Positions 44,727 through 55,590 are shown, numbered from the stretch's first letter. The stretch is DNA of 64,000 nucleotides from Ctena decussata (GCA_963989385.1 OZ022508.1:30464166-30528165), one strand, 5' to 3'. Translations and numbers: made by a program. The notes: a model not told the origin generated them from the letters alone.

Positions 44727-44945
44727 GCGTATCGTCCTGCCTACCAGTTTCGACAGGAAGCCCGTGTGTACCGTTGGACAGCAGATGCAAGACATCTAAA
44801 CAACCAATTCGATTACATACTGTACCGTGCTGGCTTAATTATTCTTTTAAACGACAGCGCGTCCAAGCAGTCTGACAAGAATCTTCCCTTCCCTGACCAA
44901 TCTTTGATCCAGTGGAGTCTATATTGCAAGAAGCGAGGACTCTGA
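44727..44945 (+). CDS. Candidate terminal coding exon, unknown protein
   Basis: A pyrimidine-rich TTGCTCTCATTTACAG acceptor is followed at once by a 72-codon open frame beginning AYRPAYQFRQEARVYRW and ending QWSLYCKKRGL before TGA. The stretch is single-copy in the window and less AT-rich than its flanks. The frame is phase 0 at the acceptor. I do not recognise the protein and found no matching upstream exon, so it could be a chance frame, a lone exon of a gene whose other exons are short or distant, or an exon remnant. The Met at 44685 lies upstream of the acceptor and is probably irrelevant. Confidence 0.3.
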   Translation, partial: AYRPAYQFRQEARVYRWTADARHLNNQFDYILYRAGLIILLNDSASKQSDKNLPFPDQSLIQWSLYCKKRGL

Positions 44946-45023
44946 ATTGTCTCCGGACAGACGTACTTGATTTGAGTGTTTGGGAGTGGTCATAGGTCCC
45001 TTTTAACTAGGCCATTTCACCTG

Positions 45024-45134
45024 TTAACCCTTTTCAGACTGGAAACCCGTTTTGGGGTCATATACAAACAGTGCAGACCCAGTTCAGACGCCGCTGACCG
45101 CGGCGTCTGATCAGGGTCAACACTGTTTGCTTAG
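45024..45134. mobile_element. Family N MITE
   Basis: TTAACCCTTTTCAGACTGGA, then ACAAACAGTGCAGACCCAGT, a GACGCCGCTGACCGCGGCGTC hairpin and GGTCAACACTGTTTGC. Sister of 12951..13066. Confidence 0.75.
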
Positions 45135-45153
45135 AGGAATTCTATGCAAATTA

Positions 45154-46383
45154 TACCCCCATTCCACTAGATGACGCTTTGACTGCGCTCTTGGCGTTCA
45201 TGGCGCTTCTCCAAAATTTTCGAAATCGCAGCAGAAGCGTAGGCATTTGCCAAAACTTGGAACTTGTGCGCTTCCAGTACGCTGCCAGTACGCTTCTAAT
45301 ACGATCTCGCCACGCTAGTCACGATGCTGCCGCGACTTAGCTGCGCTTCTGCCACGCTCAACGGACTTCGAGGGCGCTTCTAATACGCTGCTACTACGGC
45401 AAAGGATTTCAAGCTACGCTTGAGCTACGCTTATTACGATGCATTTGCGATCGTGCTACGACCTAAGCGCCGGAGCTGCGCTCATGCTGCGCTTGTGTTG
45501 CGCTTTGTAACCGCTTCTATGTAAATCGGCGGAGAATCGGGTTCAGCAGAAGTTAGCCACCAGCCTTCAAACAATATTGATAATATAAAAATTCCAGAGG
45601 CTATGGCCCAGCTGGCAATCATGAACTAGTGACTTCGAACAACTCTTCTTCTTCTGCTTTCTGTTCAGGCTCAACTGGGGTCTCTGCTCGGCGTTCTAAA
45701 GGGCGCCTATCTGGCTTAGTTTAGAGAGCAAGAGCCTGGCCCCCTGTCAAAAGCAAAAGGCGAAATCCACACCCAGGCCTGGTCAGGAGACTATTTTCAC
45801 CCAGCCTTTACCGCAGGAGTGGGTATTCCAACTCCTGCTCCGGACAGCCTGCATCTTGAATGAAACGTGAGAATCGAGTCATGAAACGTCGCGGAAACGC
45901 GGCGTTTTCTTGCCCAGATCGCCATCAGAGCAGAGGAAACGCAGATAAAGCGCCAAGAGCGCAGCGGAAGCGTCGTGGTTGCGCTATTCATAAATAATAG
46001 AGTCGCAGCGGAAGCGGCAAGAGCGCAACGGGAGCGCAAAGAGCGTAGCAGAAGCGTAGCTGGGTCGCAGACGAATCTCACGGCGCTGTCGGCACGATCC
46101 CGCTGCGCTGGTGCTGCGTTGCTCCCGCTGCTGCTGCGCTCATGAATTTCGAGCTACGTTCTTACTACGCTTTCGTTGCGCTTTGAGTCCACGGCGCTTC
46201 CGCTACGTAAATTTTGAGCAGAGTCAAAACAAGCGCCGTGACTTGGCGATCATGCCGCTTCTGATACGCTTTCACTGCGACCTAGAAGCTTCTCCTGCGC
46301 TGCTGCCGCTTCTGCTACGATTCATGGCGCTTTGTCCGAAATTTCAGAGCGCAGTGGAAGCGCCGTCCAGTGGAATGGGGGTA
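45154..46383. mobile_element. 1.23-kb GC-rich TIR element, Harbinger-like TTA target
   Basis: Left end TACCCCCATTCCACTAGATG, right end GTCCAGTGGAATGGGGGTA, inverted. TTA at 45151..45153 and 46384..46386 is a 3-bp direct repeat, as in PIF/Harbinger insertions. The interior consists of dozens of diverged CGCTTCTGCTACG-like words, forward in 45160..45540, reversed in 45850..46075 and forward again in 46080..46380. A less repetitive middle lies between 45540 and 45800. The 94- and 93-codon frames are translations of these subrepeats. No transposase or Myb-like protein is seen. Confidence 0.85.
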
Positions 46384-47603
46384 TTACAATAAAATAAGAC
46401 TTAATCCCATCGAGAATGAAGGCAAAATGGCAAGAGCAAAGTAACTTCCCACGAAAGTATATTCGTTCACCTTAACACTTATGTACTTGTGCCTTCCAGA
46501 ACAATGCACAAAATAACAATACAACTATAAGTGCCTGGCACATAGTCTTCCTTTGATTTAGCCATTAAAACAATGGATAGGGATCACCATAGCGCCGCTC
46601 AGTATAGGATTTCATTGTTGTAGAATAGAGTAGATAATAGAATAGAACAGAACAGAATATTTTATTTCGGAATACCAACATATTACAGAAGGTGTTCTCC
46701 GCACAAATATACATGCACAAATATATAAACAGCGAATTACACTACAAACATAAATATTCAACTAGCACTGATTATAAACAACAGCAGCAATACTACTTCT
46801 GCAATACTACTACTATAATAATAATGATAATAATATAATAATGACTGACAACAACTCATTACACGCGTTACGTTATATTAAATCTATATAAAATTTGCTG
46901 GAAAAGTGTAAGATAAGTATTAATGCTATATAATACAGACCTTTAGCAAATTTAGACCCGTACGACTAGACTGACGTCTAAATGCATTTGAACCCCTAGA
47001 CCGTCGCAAAATGCTGAAAAAAATTGGCTTTTTCAGTCTATCGTCGATAAAGACGTCGTCGACATTGGTCGTCGCTGCATTTCACAATGATACGCTTCAT
47101 GAAATTTTAGCTTCGTTCATGTTTTCCTCACTTGATGAACAAAGAAAGTTCTTAATACACATACAATATTCATTACCTCGTTATTTTATTTAGCGCTCTG
47201 TTCACAATACTCCAAAGTTGTCACTGAAACTGCATATTATTCGTCGTTGCACTGAAGAGACAGTAAAAACGTGACTTAGGAAAGCTTTGCGAATATCTAG
47301 TACTCTGATGAGCCTGCGCTTCGTTAACAAATTTATGGACCCTGGGAAATTGGTATACTCTGGTCTATTCGCACGTATGTGCAGGATGACCTGAACATTT
47401 CAGTTTTTACATATTTTTATATAGGGTTTTCTAATGTCTAGTTTCCTGGTGTGGCTCATATGTAATAGGGGCGGCGTCGCGCGAAAAGGAACCTTATGCT
47501 ATGTCCGTACAATCAATACTAAGGTACGACTGCAAAGCTGTGCAAACTGGTAAGAGTCTTGACTTTCCATATTTTAGATTTCTCAGGAGTCACAGATTTA
47601 TGT
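46384..47603. other. No gene; retroelement tail and AAT-rich sequence
   Basis: At 46620..46690 the minus strand reads TATTCCGAAATAAAATATTC followed by TGTTC/TATTC pentamers, another retroelement-type 3' tail with a microsatellite. An imperfect (AAT)n stretch lies at 46800..46855. The 60-codon frame at 47011 has no recognised domain. Confidence 0.45.
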
Positions 47604-47672
47604 GCGAACAGAGAAAACTGTGATAAGCCTGTGCATTCGCACAGGCTGATCACAGTCTTCCCTGTTCGGAAA
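47604..47672. mobile_element. Isolated shared-core palindrome variant
   Basis: GCGAACAGAGAAAACTGTGA, TAAGCCTGTGCATTCGCACA, then GGCTGATCACAGTCTTCCCT and GTTCGG: the same layout as the shared core with a different inner stem. Confidence 0.6.
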
Positions 47673-47933
47673 TGCGGTAAGGAACGTTTTACAGGAAGCT
47701 GCTCAATATAATTGTGACAGGCGGTTAGCACATCGACTGCAGCGCCAGCTTGCTTATTTTCTGGCCTCACTGTGAAATTTGCCTTGTGGGGTGTGAAAAC
47801 AGAGGCTGAACAGTGTTAGAAAGATTAACTCCGTTGCTAAACTGTTAGAAATATTTTTCGAAGAACTTTTACTTGACAGCTCTGAAATAGTCCAAACTGA
47901 CGATTAATTATTGGTTATGGGTATAAAACATAT

Positions 47934-48970
47934 TTAAAACAAAAACATAACAAATCTAGAACGATCGCGGACCGCGATCAAAATCGTATAATTGGTCCAA
48001 ATAAAATCGATTGACGTAGCAGCCACGTGCGCGAATGAGAAAATTACCTCGGTCACCATCAGCGCGTGGATTAATTTTATTACAGGCTAACGATTTTCTT
48101 TCTGATTTGCATATTACGCTTTGTATTTATCTTTTTAATTCAGATTTTTCTTAAACCAAAACATTTTTATGAACTTTCGCACAGGATTTAGTTGTGATAA
48201 CATAATACTGTCTAACGAAATTTAGTAAAACGAGTTTATTTGAAAATGGTAAAATGGCGAGGAGTATATCTTTAACAATTACCACAAGGCAGGAAATCTG
48301 ATCTCGCCGTAAAAAGAAACTCATCATTAAAACAAACTACTCAATACTTAGTACATGTACTAGTACCACAGCAACCATTGCTATGTGTCTAGTTACAAGA
48401 GCATACTAGATCATTTTCTAAAACAAACTTGGTTCCCAAACCCCTAAAGACTGCATATGAAAGTTGGTTCCAAGCGGCCCAGCGGTATTTGAAAGCAGGA
48501 TTCATTGGAAATGTTAGTTTAAACATATTTTATTTCATAAACATGACAAAGTACAACATGTCGTCAATACAAGCTTAAGGATCAGAACGAAAGCAATGAT
48601 ACTTATTCAGTTCTTTTCCTTAAAGATTGTCTCCCTCATTTATTACATTTTTCAGCAACAAATATTTTAACAAAATTTCGTTAGACAATATGTAATAGTC
48701 TCATACTTGATCGTTCAAGTTTTGAGAAAATGCATGTTTCTTCGATAAATGTGGAATGAAAAATAATCTTAAAAATCAAAATACAAATTACCTATTTCCT
48801 CACGGCCTGTGAGAATATCAATTTTGACCACGTGTATCACGTTATCATGTACAGGTGCTTTTCTTATTCGTGCACGTGATTGTGACGTACGAATATATTA
48901 TTTTTGTCCAATAATGCGATTTGGAGTGCGGTCCGCGATAGTATAAAAATTATCTTAGTTTTTGTTTAAA
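47934..48970. mobile_element. Candidate ~1.04-kb TIR element, diverged ends
   Basis: The left TTAAAACAAAAACATAAC, ACGATCGCGGACCGCGAT and ATAATTGGTCC match the inverse of the right end (TTTGTCCAATAATGCGATTT, GTGCGGTCCGCGATAG, TTTTTGTTTAAA) in the same order over about 70 bp with gaps. The interior holds two CACGTG words and a short piece of the ~420-bp repeat class (TTGGTTCCAAGCGGCCCAGC). No coding signal. Confidence 0.55.
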
Positions 48971-49169
48971 GTCACTTTTATCAAAGATCATTATCTAAAC
49001 TCAATTTAAAATGTATAGTTAGACCATTTCGGAAGTATTGCATGAAATATTTCATCAAATCATTTTTTGTTATTATTATCAAGGGAGTAAATCTTTAACA
49101 AATATAGTTTGTTAACTAAAAGGCGAAAGGCATCTTCTAATTTGAAAACAAATATGCTCAAGAAATACT

Positions 49170-49418
49170 CCAGGCCCCGAGGTTATAAAACTTTTTTCAT
49201 GCTCAGCTGAGTTGAGCATGAAATTTTACCTGCTAATAAATAGCAAATTACTGATTAGTACAGTTGTTTTCTTGCTCAGTTTAGCTGAGTATGAAATTTT
49301 CTCTGCTTATCAATATGAAAATGCCAACATTAGTTGGCATTTTCATATTTATCAGCAGAGAAAATTCTATGCTCAGCTGAGTTGAGCACGAAAAAAGTTT
49401 TATAACCTTGGGGCCAGG
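49170..49418. mobile_element. Family H palindromic MITE, larger copy
   Basis: CCAGGCCCCGAGGTTATAAA to TTTATAACCTTGGGGCCAGG. The inner arm TTTTCTCTGCTTATCAATAT meets its inverse around ATGCCAACATTAGTTGGCAT. TGCTCAGCTGAGTTGAGCAT occurs at both sides. Confidence 0.85.
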
Positions 49419-50394
49419 ATAGTAGTTCTAAACAGTGGTAGGTGCTCAAGTAAATACACGTAGATTCAAAAGTAATGAAGGTGACGTTGACTGACAATGA
49501 CATAATGACGACGACAAACGACAGCGCCTGCCTATCCTGCTAGCTTCACACGGAGCATTGGGCTCTGGTGCGCTAAAAAGTAGAAACAGCGTCACAAAGT
49601 ATCGCAGGCATATTTAATGGTGCTTTCACACTATTTTCATTTAGATGGATTATAGCTCGAATTTGGCGTAAAAGAGAAAGTCGAGCAATTAATATTTAAA
49701 CAAACGGTATCGAAATGATCTTCTGATAAAATAATAGCTTTCAGTATCTTCCACTGCTTATGTTGGCTTTAGCTGACGTATAAATCATTGTAAAGGCCGC
49801 CACCTCATCCCGAAGGTGCGATTTACCTAAAGCCTATTCTTCCAATAAAAGCCGAAGTAACAAATTGAAATGTATAAATAATTAATTACTAAAGCAAAAT
49901 GTGTCTTCGTTTCCATTACTAAAAGCCTTTTTATTTCATTAGACAGGCCGAGATAAAATATGACTGACTTTTTATACTACATAGAATGATTTTTATAAAT
50001 GGTAATATGCCACTTGGCGTCTAAGCCAAAAGTTCCTGTTTCAGTTTTTCCTTGCTCAGTTTGTTTCAAGTAATTTCGAACGAATGATCTACAGCCTGAC
50101 GGTACTGTCTTAGCCAAACCAACACACTGCCCCCAAAGAAAGTCATTTCTACGTCAACGCAATTTCACCATAGCTTTGCGACGACTCTATTTTGACGTTG
50201 TGTGTTTCCAGCTGGTATTTTGATTTAAGAATTGAAACTTGATTTTCAGCGTTCATCGTGTGATGAAGCCAGTGGGCGGAGCTAAAATTCCACGAAGCGC
50301 GAAGCGCTTCTTGTAGAATTTAGCGACGACCATGGTATGGAGATGGTATGATTAATCTTGGTTAGTCAGGATCGAACCTGTTATGGTGGAATGG
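49419..50394. other. No gene recognised
   Basis: Single-copy AT-rich sequence. Short palindromic words such as GAAGCGCGAAGCGCTTC (about 50295) are present, but no supported exon. Confidence 0.4.
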
Positions 50395-50485
50395 GTACAT
50401 TTTCAAGGGGAAACAAGTTTTGTGACTTCCTGTTTGTTTCCCTTTGTGACGAAGCCACAAAAGTATATTCGAATGCACTTATAAA
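50395..50485 (+). repeat. Family K dispersed repeat (fragment)
   Basis: GTACATTTTCAAGGGGAAAC, GACTTCCTGTTTGTTTCCCT and AGCCACAAAAGTATATTCG follow the K order. The 98-codon frame 50358..50654 begins across it. Confidence 0.5.
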
Positions 50486-50683
50486 TGCAACGCGACGTTT
50501 GGTTGGAAAACGTCAAAAAATTGCGACAGTACTGTATATTCTGCGATATACTGTTGCAAACCCGATGTCATTAAGAAACGTTTCTTCTCGCTGGCTGACG
50601 TATGGTTTTACGATGCTGAAAGCGCTCTCATTAGATGTAAAAAGTAGAGTTTGAAAGGCGAAATATATTGAAGTGCATTAGAA

Positions 50684-50832
50684 TGGGGATAACTGTACCG
50701 AAAAATGTCATTCGGGGAGGTAAACCGTTGGTTTATAGTCGCAAATTGTGTTTTACGGCTCAGCTATAATTTTCGGCCATGAAACCGACGATTTACCTCC
50801 CCAGATGACAACTTTGAGTACAGTTATCCCCT
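50684..50832. mobile_element. 149-bp MITE
   Basis: TGGGGATAACTGTACCGAAA, TGTCATTCGGGGAGGTAAA and the inverse TTTACCTCCCCAGATGACA, TACAGTTATCCCCTA. Confidence 0.82.
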
Positions 50833-50918
50833 AATTTAATAATTGTCAAGGTAGATAGTGGTCATTACAATAAGCAGCCATTTAAACAGTCATTCATTCC
50901 AGAAGACTTTAAACACAT

Positions 50919-50920
<2 letters not shown>

Positions 50921-50968
<48 letters not shown>
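50921..50968. repeat. (AG)24 microsatellite
   Basis: Uninterrupted AG dinucleotides over 48 bp. Confidence 0.97.
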
Positions 50969-50970
<2 letters not shown>

Positions 50971-51322
50971 TAAAATGGTCGCTCAAATGCTGTCATCTGA
51001 AAGAAAAATCTAGACTTTATCCACTGGGTACAAAACAATAAAAATGCCGTTTTTCAGGCAGGAGGAGCTAGAGAATTTCCATTGGAAACTATTAAAACGG
51101 ATTATCGTAAATTCCAAGAAATGCAATAGTTTCAATGTTAGTGTTGACATACGATTCTCAAGAGAAATCGAATGTAAGTGAACCAAAACAAAAGCTTTCA
51201 GCAATGTTGATTTTTACTTTAGATTTATTGTGCTTTAACAGAGTGGCAAAATTTTTATATCCCCAGATAATTTTCTCTCTACGGTGACTTCCTTCGAAGG
51301 CTAGCTAGAGCAAAGTTCTAAG

Positions 51323-51706
51323 ATACCGTACCGGCGATAATTTTCGCGGATTAAAATTTTTGCGGTATAAGGAAAAATAAATGATAAACATTAATTTTCG
51401 CGATTTTTAATTTTCGCGGTTAGCAACATGCCCGAAAAGTAATAAATGCTTCCTTTTTCCCATTTGAGCCAGTTCGTTCATTGATCTGCGGCAGGGCCGC
51501 CGCAGGGTAATGAAAGAACTGTCTCAAGTGAAAATTACCACAAATTACCGAAGCAAACAGAAACAAAATATATGGACACTCTGTCTACAGAAGATATATT
51601 GTATGAAACAGGAAACTATTTCGCGATTTTAATATTCGCGTTTTCTAAGTGACCGCGAAATAACGCTAAAAATGGAACACCGCGAAAATTATCTTGTATA
51701 CGGTAT
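51323..51706. mobile_element. TIR element with AATTTTCGCGG ends
   Basis: ATACCGTACCGGCGATAATT then TTCGCGG at the left; CCGCGAAAATTATCTTGTAT then ACGGTAT at the right. Additional TTTTCGCG words lie near both ends. 384 bp, non-coding. Confidence 0.82.
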
Positions 51707-52193
51707 GTTCTGTCATTAACAAAAAACAGCATCTGCTCCTCACAATTCTGTCATTGCAAAATTATCAGAAGGGAAGTTTCTATCTACAGAAACAAGATAC
51801 ATGTACACTGTTGAAACCACTCTGGGATTGCAGAATTAACAAATTGTTATTTACAATAAATTTTATGAAAACAACAGCTGGTTCTGTAACTTCGGTAGCA
51901 CTGCTAAATTATCAGAAAGTAAGCGAGTTTTAATTTCTTGAAACAGCCGTTGCTGCTGAAATCACTGTGATTTTGGCGTCGCGGAATTATCAGTAAATTA
52001 GGAATTGTTTATGAAAAAGAAGAAAAAAAATGTCAAAGAAACCACTCAGACTTTTCTGACTATTTCGAAGGTTAGTTTTTACATGTTGCTTTAAGGTAAT
52101 GGCATGCCAATGCTTGTACCATGTAACACAGTACCATGTATTGCATGTGGGTAGAGGAAAATCCATTTAGTAGCTGGTATGTCTGTTAACAAA
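51707..52193. other. No gene recognised
   Basis: The 79-codon frame at 51694..51933 has no recognised domain and starts inside the preceding element's edge. Confidence 0.4.
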
Positions 52194-52296
52194 ACCTAGA
52201 AAGATTAGCCCGTAGCTTTAGTTGGCAATCCACCGAGGAGTAACTCCTAGGTGGATTGTCAACTACACCTATGGGCTAATCTTTCTAGGTTTAGTT
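52194..52296. mobile_element. 103-bp palindrome
   Basis: AAACCTAGAAAGATTAGCCC, TTTAGTTGGCAATCCACC and the inverse GGTGGATTGTCAACTACACC, GGGCTAATCTTTCTAGGTTT, meeting at GAGTAACTC. Confidence 0.8.
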
Positions 52297-52690
52297 AACA
52301 GACTAACCGCCCTTAGTTGCTAGATATCAGAACTAAATCTAGAAAGAAACATTTGTTGCCAATCCACACGGAATTGTTAGGCCTCTTAACACAACACAGA
52401 AAGGGTGGATAGAGCCAGTAGCTTTGGTTGGCAGTCCATGTATGAGTTGCGTGCTCTCTAAACAGAACTAATCAAAATCATTTTATTGTCGCTTCTTAGC
52501 ATTTTAGACTAGTCTGTTTTTGCACGAGCCATACTGAGTAAATTGTAAATCAATGCTTTTACTGTTAGGTGGATCTCTCTAGAGGAGATGGTTACTCTAA
52601 ACAAAGCCGGAGCAATAGACTTAAGGTAGCTGATGCCCTCAAAAGCCTTAATTGGCAACCCAACTGAGAGACGGAAAAGCCAAAACGCAT
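52297..52690. repeat. Degenerate copies of the GGCAATCCAC motif
   Basis: TTGTTGCCAATCCACACGGA, GCTTTGGTTGGCAGTCCATG and CTTAATTGGCAACCCAACTG are spaced relatives of the arm of the adjacent palindrome. The order suggests an eroded tandem array. Confidence 0.45.
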
Positions 52691-53088
52691 GCTTTGGTAT
52701 GATCAGTTCCATGACTCAAAGGTATAAAAGCAATACAGCAGCATGTTTTGGAGCACGAAGAGGATAACAAGGCACAATAGAAGGTATGGTAGATCTGGTT
52801 TTATACGTCTCGACACCGTCCTGCTTCTGGTTACACTCAAAGGATAGAGTTGCACTGACCCTGCGCTCCTCCCGTGGCGTGGGGAAAAGCCGAAGCTGCA
52901 GGAGATAAACATTAGTGACATTAGCATAGAGTCTTATCAGAAAAAGGTACAGCTGTCTATTTAGAAAAGAGTTTATCTGAGCTGAGCAAATGCAAAAGAA
53001 GCGCAAAAATCACACAATTTGGAGCAATGATTGCGTTAAGCAACCATCAAAGAAAATTCTAAAAGCACTAGAACTGCAAATAGCAATG
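52691..53088. other. No gene recognised
   Basis: Two overlapping minus-strand frames (52703..52927 and 52716..53006) have no recognised domain and read different phases of the same DNA. Confidence 0.35.
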
Positions 53089-53287
53089 TGTAACCCTAAA
53101 AGCTCCAAAACTAAAAACAGATAAATTTGCAAACAGCATATAACCAGATATATCAGCTCCTAATGAACCGCCTCATCTGGATCAACACTGTTTGTCGTCT
53201 AGTCTTTGAATTCTGTCTATGACATAACTTGGACCAAATATTTTCTGAACTTTCGCAGAGGTAAACGTTTAGCGCTTTAAGGATTAA
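53089..53287. mobile_element. Family B MITE
   Basis: TAACCCTAAAAGCTCCAAAA to GTTTAGCGCTTTAAGGATTA. Core TTTGCAAACAGCATATAACC and GAACCGCCTCATCTGGATCA then ACACTGTTTG. Confidence 0.8.
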
Positions 53288-53448
53288 TATATGCATGATA
53301 GACTAACAACAGCAGCTTGTATCAGAAAAAAAAAACACATCGCAATTTAGATCATTTTATGCATTTCACTGCGCATTCAGTAGGTTCTACTGATTTCAGA
53401 TCAGAATAGCCTGACATTTGCACAAGGGAGCAATCTCTTTATGATAAG

Positions 53449-53530
53449 ATAAGATTTATTTTGAGTCGGCAAGTATCAAACAGTGCAACATAAGCTCTGG
53501 TGAGCTTTTGAACCGACTATTTAACAAACA
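53449..53530 (-). mobile_element. Retroelement 3' tail with (TTATC)n
   Basis: Inverse of 7611..7732: GATAAGATAAGATTTATTTT, GAGTCGGCAAGTATC, AACATAAGCTCTGGTGAGCT and TTTTGAACCGACT. Confidence 0.7.
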
Positions 53531-53748
53531 AGTGAAATTTTAAGGTGGAACAGGACAAAACCTAATTTTTCAGTTTTCGTGTAAAACGAAGACTGATCAA
53601 GAAATTCAGCATTTTCTAAATCACGAAATTATTTTCTTTTAAGTGTGGACCACATACTTTTTTTTAGTTACATGTATCCTAAACACTCCCAAATAATCAA
53701 TTCTATGTGATAAAAGGCTATTGCATTCAGCTGCATTCCTTTAATATA

Positions 53749-53951
53749 CAGAGCTGTAGATAAGAGGGAGTATTTGATGATAATTAAGGATAATTTTTGT
53801 TATTTCTCATTCAAACCATATGTTCTGACCCCTCATCTGAACCGTCTCTATGAGACGGTTCAGATGAGGGGTCACAACATATAGTTTCAATGAGAAATAA
53901 AGAAAATTATCCCTTAATTATCATCAAATACCCCTCTTATCTAGGGCTCTG
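53749..53951. mobile_element. Family F palindromic MITE, copy 2
   Basis: CAGAGCTGTAGATAAGAGGG to CCCTCTTATCTAGGGCTCTG (one-base offset), centred on CGTCTCTATGAGACGG. Near-identical to 28834..29036. ATATA lies at both edges. Confidence 0.88.
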
Positions 53952-53984
53952 ATATACAGTTCCATGTACCATACTGGGAATGAT

Positions 53985-54107
53985 TGATAAAACTACTGCC
54001 AAAGAGTGTAGACCTCAACCAGACTGCTCCTTAGGAGCAGCCTGATCAAGGTCTACACTTTGTTGTGCAGTCATTTCTGTCAGAATATTGAACGTTAATA
54101 ACGGTAA
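53985..54107. mobile_element. Family P MITE, core-rich partial copy
   Basis: TACTGCCAAAGAGTGTAGAC, CAGACTGCTCCTTAGGAGCA and AAGGTCTACACTTTGTTGTG, ending TTAATAACGGTAAC. The outer left part is missing. Confidence 0.7.
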
Positions 54108-54569
54108 CACAATGTAACAAATTGAAAGGCTTAAATAATTAATTGCAACAGCTCACAGGGCACAATTTGTCTTTTTTTCCATTACCCAAAGCCTTCTTAT
54201 CTTATATGAGAGTTTTGAAAGTTATTATGATCGTGAAAAGATTCCTCAAATGTAATTTCATATTTCAATTTGTCATAATCAGGTATCTGATAATTGAGTC
54301 AAAGCCATGATATGTTCAAAATCGTAGGTCATTCGAAACCAGGCTAAATGGTTATATATAGTTAAAATGGCACAAGTCTTAATGTGGCCGACTCTACCTG
54401 AAAAATCTTTAATAACTCTACAATATTGTTATGTGAAATTTATTCCTGACTAAATCATTTCTCTACTTGTTTGGCAAAATCTAAAACTTATAGCACGATC
54501 CCCAGATACCCAAATCTTTAGCACGAGATACTCCGCAACGTCAAGGATTACACTGGGAATCATACGGAG
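54108..54569. other. No gene recognised
   Basis: AT-rich spacer. Confidence 0.4.
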
Positions 54570-54655
54570 CATGGTTCGTCCGCCTATACGGTTGATAATC
54601 CACACGCTAAAGTTCATGGGTTATCTCTCCGTACAGGCGGACAAACCATACTCTA
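54570..54655. repeat. Imperfect hairpin GGTTYGTCCGCC
   Basis: GGAGCATGGTTCGTCCGCCT and AGGCGGACAAACCATACTC are inverted around CGGTTGATAATCCACACGC. Confidence 0.6.
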
Positions 54656-54758
54656 TCTAACACTTAAGATCTCGAGCCAGTCCAAGCATCAACGTACAGA
54701 TTAACAGTTGTACCACCAAGCAGGGACCTTAAGGGCAAAACGAAGGAACTGTCTAATA

Positions 54759-55273
54759 CAGTCAAACCTGTCCCAAACGACCAACTGAAATTAGCGACCA
54801 CCTGCATTTAGAACCAGTAGAATATCCTCCCGACGATGTTTACTATCCTTTCACTTTATATTAAACGACCCCCTGTCTTAAGCGACCAGCGACCACATAG
54901 TTTCCACAATTTGTTTACCAGTAATGACAGCAAATAGCAGTGAAACCCTTTTGCTCGTTTAATTTTCTAATTAAACAAATATATGTACTTGTTAAGTTTT
55001 GTTTGATTGATTTTACATTTTTAAATGCCTGTGGCAATTATGTCATTCCACTAACGTTCCTTAAGAATTATAACGGAATCGGTATACAGCGTCGTTTTTG
55101 TTCTCTAATCAGTTTTGTACCCTATTCTTTACAGTTTCATTCTGACACTTTTTACTCATAAACTGACAATTTTATAAGCCATTTTCATGACCAACCTGAA
55201 TTAAGAGACCACCTGTATTAAGAGACCACTTTTCATACTTTCCCAGAGTGGTCTCTAAATACAGGTTTGACTG
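54759..55273. mobile_element. 515-bp TIR element flanked by TA
   Basis: CAGTCAAACCTGTCCCAAAC to AATACAGGTTTGACTG, with TA on each side. Internal TTAAGCGACCAGCGACCAC and TTAAGAGACCACCTGTATTA repeat near the ends. The 73-codon frame at 54940 is not transposase-like. A TA target suggests a Tc1/mariner-class non-autonomous element. Confidence 0.82.
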
Positions 55274-55352
55274 TAATGATAATATACAATTTATAATTAC
55301 AATTTTGTTCGTTTCTTATTATATTATTTTTTATAGATTATTGAGACAAAAA

Positions 55353-55590
55353 TGAGCCGCGACACGAGAAAACCATCAATGTGGTTGTTCGCCCAGCGCA
55401 GACTCAGATCAGCCTGGGCATCCGTCCAGTCTGGTCAGAGTCTTCGCTGTCCGCATGGAGGTAGTTTAGACCCCTAGCTAGTCTCTAAGTCCTTAGCAAA
55501 AAGTCTGATCGGACTGGGCGGATGCCCAGGCTAACCTGAGTTTGTGCTGGTCGCACAACCACTTTGTTGGATTTCTCGTGCCAGGGCTCA
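55353..55590. mobile_element. Family A palindromic MITE (A9)
   Basis: TGAGCCGCGACACGAGAAAA to TTTCTCGTGCCAGGGCTCA. Both arms present. Confidence 0.9.

Noticed and set aside
45797..46392. Two ~93-codon frames with Ala/Leu/Arg-rich products
   Set aside because: They translate the GC-rich subrepeats of the 45154..46383 element on opposite strands.
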